NCBI GenBank assembly: GCA_004296775.1
Contig: RHGE01000018.1
Location: 3 to 64,002, forward strand
Source: Marinilabiliaceae bacterium JC017
GTDB taxonomy: Bacteria; Bacteroidota; Bacteroidia; Bacteroidales; Marinilabiliaceae
Length of the DNA: 64,000 bases
Reading direction: 5' to 3'
In this document: positions 63,296-64,000 of the stretch, one piece after another
How the letters are laid out: the number at the start of each line of letters is the position of its first letter
Numbering within the stretch: position 1 is the first letter of the stretch
Program-made: the position numbers and the translations under genes
Notes under the pieces: generated by a model
The model's database searches: none
What the model was told of the DNA's origin: nothing
What the model saw: only the letters and a program-made list of their open reading frames with translations

Positions 63296-64000
63296 TATAT
63301 ATTAAGAAATCAACCGAACCTCAATCTTATCGTGCTTTCCTTAATGATAACAGAAAATTAATTAAGACTAAAATAAATAATCATCGTCAGACAGGAGTTA
63401 AAATTTGGAATTGGTTTAAACAAAGAGCTAATGGAGTTTTGGATGATCTTAGGTTAAAACTTCTTGAAGACCAAGGTTACGTGTGTTGTTATTGTGGTGA
63501 AAAAATTACTAATTCATCAATGGCAATAGAACATCTCGAGCCAAAGAATATAAAAAGCAATATATTTCCTTTTTCTAATCTTTATGCATCATGCATAGGA
63601 GGCAAGGAGAAAACACACAATATTGGTCGAAATGAAAGTTTGGCAACTTTAAGTACAAGGTTCAATATTTCTATATCCAAATTACAAAAGTTAAATCCAG
63701 GAAAAAGTTTTGTTCATAAGGATTGCATAAAAATATATAAATCTGATACCAACGGAAGTCACTGTGATAACAAAAAAAATGGTGATTTTCTCATAAATAA
63801 GCCAGATCAACTTGATATCTTTGATAAGATTAAGTATCAATTTGATGCCAGTAAAAAAGAAGTAAGTGTATTACCTGTTAATCTTTTGGATATTGACCTT
63901 GAAAATGACATTAATACAGTGCTTCAGTTAAATCAAAAAACACTTAAAAAACGAAGAGCAATTGTTCTTAATCAGGTAAATTCCATACTAGATGATATTA
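63292..64000 (+). CDS. PtuB-like HNH endonuclease (partial, runs off window end)
   Basis: Open from ATG 63292 to the end (236 codons so far), overlapping the ATPase stop by 4 bp. It begins MIYIKKSTEPQSYRAF and has a zinc-type HNH core: C65-x2-C68 (CCYCGEK), E80-H81 in AIEHLEPK, N96 in FSNLYASC, and a later HCDNKKNGDF (H157, C158, N160) that fits the Cys/Asn-Lys end of the TIGR02646/PtuB group. It would be the toxic or DNA-cutting effector that the ATPase controls. The C-terminus is not visible. Confidence 0.8.
   Translation, partial: MIYIKKSTEPQSYRAFLNDNRKLIKTKINNHRQTGVKIWNWFKQRANGVLDDLRLKLLEDQGYVCCYCGEKITNSSMAIEHLEPKNIKSNIFPFSNLYASCIGGKEKTHNIGRNESLATLSTRFNISISKLQKLNPGKSFVHKDCIKIYKSDTNGSHCDNKKNGDFLINKPDQLDIFDKIKYQFDASKKEVSVLPVNLLDIDLENDINTVLQLNQKTLKKRRAIVLNQVNSILDDI

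Noticed and set aside
61802-64000. Retron with an ATPase/HNH effector (Ec78-like)
   Set aside because: No reverse transcriptase or ncRNA is seen nearby; the pair follows hsdS directly. A retron part beyond 64000 cannot be excluded but is not needed.

Overview
The window looks like a chromosomal segment of a Bacteroidota bacterium, most like a marine or anaerobic Marinilabiliales/Bacteroidales type (inference). The signs are a SusC/SusD pair, a FecI-FecR-TonB receptor-DUF4249 locus, promoters with the Bacteroidota -7 element TAnnTTTG, weak Shine-Dalgarno sequences, and a Bacteroidota-type tyrosine integrase with RteC-like and helicase-loader-like partners. No species call is attempted.

Layout. 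1-2190 is gene-free and repeat-rich, including a 21-nt repeat organised into exact 146-bp higher-order units. 2191-7869 holds a calcineurin/PQQ-propeller lipoprotein and a large FAD/Fe-S oxidoreductase resembling D-lactate or 2-hydroxyacid dehydrogenases. 8090-18716 holds SusD/SusC, a dipeptide epimerase, an NlpC/P60 endopeptidase, a transglutaminase-like lipoprotein and the divergent exo-muramidase namZ. 19239-23110 has an alkaline phosphatase, a DUF6266 protein and another repeat field. 23111-35386 has an SGNH esterase, a MurT/NagX-type membrane protein, an AmpG-like permease, a GH9-CE4 fusion, SpoIID, a double GNAT, a DUF4922 HIT-like protein and a GT2 protein. 35519-41305 has a giant amidase divergent from murK-murQ, which converges on a FadR-type GntR regulator. 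41463-48128 has trxB and the FecI-FecR-TonB locus with a 57-codon small ORF. A tRNA-Pro(GGG) at 48353 marks the start of an integrated element: integrase, RteC-like protein, excisionase-like HTH, replication-initiation-like protein and DnaC-like ATPase. The element carries a defence cargo of Mrr, a duplicated HTH-like protein, HsdR, HsdM, HsdS, a PtuA-like ATPase and a PtuB-like HNH protein that runs off the window.

How the genes work together. The first 41 kb reads as one large peptidoglycan (MurNAc and murein-peptide) salvage region. The amidase, NlpC/P60, NamZ and perhaps GH9-CE4 would cut muropeptides outside the cytoplasm. SusCD, AmpG-like and MurT-like proteins would import them. MurK and MurQ convert MurNAc to GlcNAc-6-P plus D-lactate, the dipeptide epimerase handles L-Ala-D-Glu, and the FAD/Fe-S enzyme could oxidise the released D-lactate. 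A 17-nt motif, TTGTATTACATCTTACA, occurs identically at the nlpC and transglutaminase/namZ promoters, and a 13/17 match sits between the divergent amidase and murK promoters, next to the GntR gene. I propose this as one regulon. The most notable accessory feature is the fusion of a complete type I restriction-modification operon to a Septu-like ATPase/HNH pair through stop-start overlaps.
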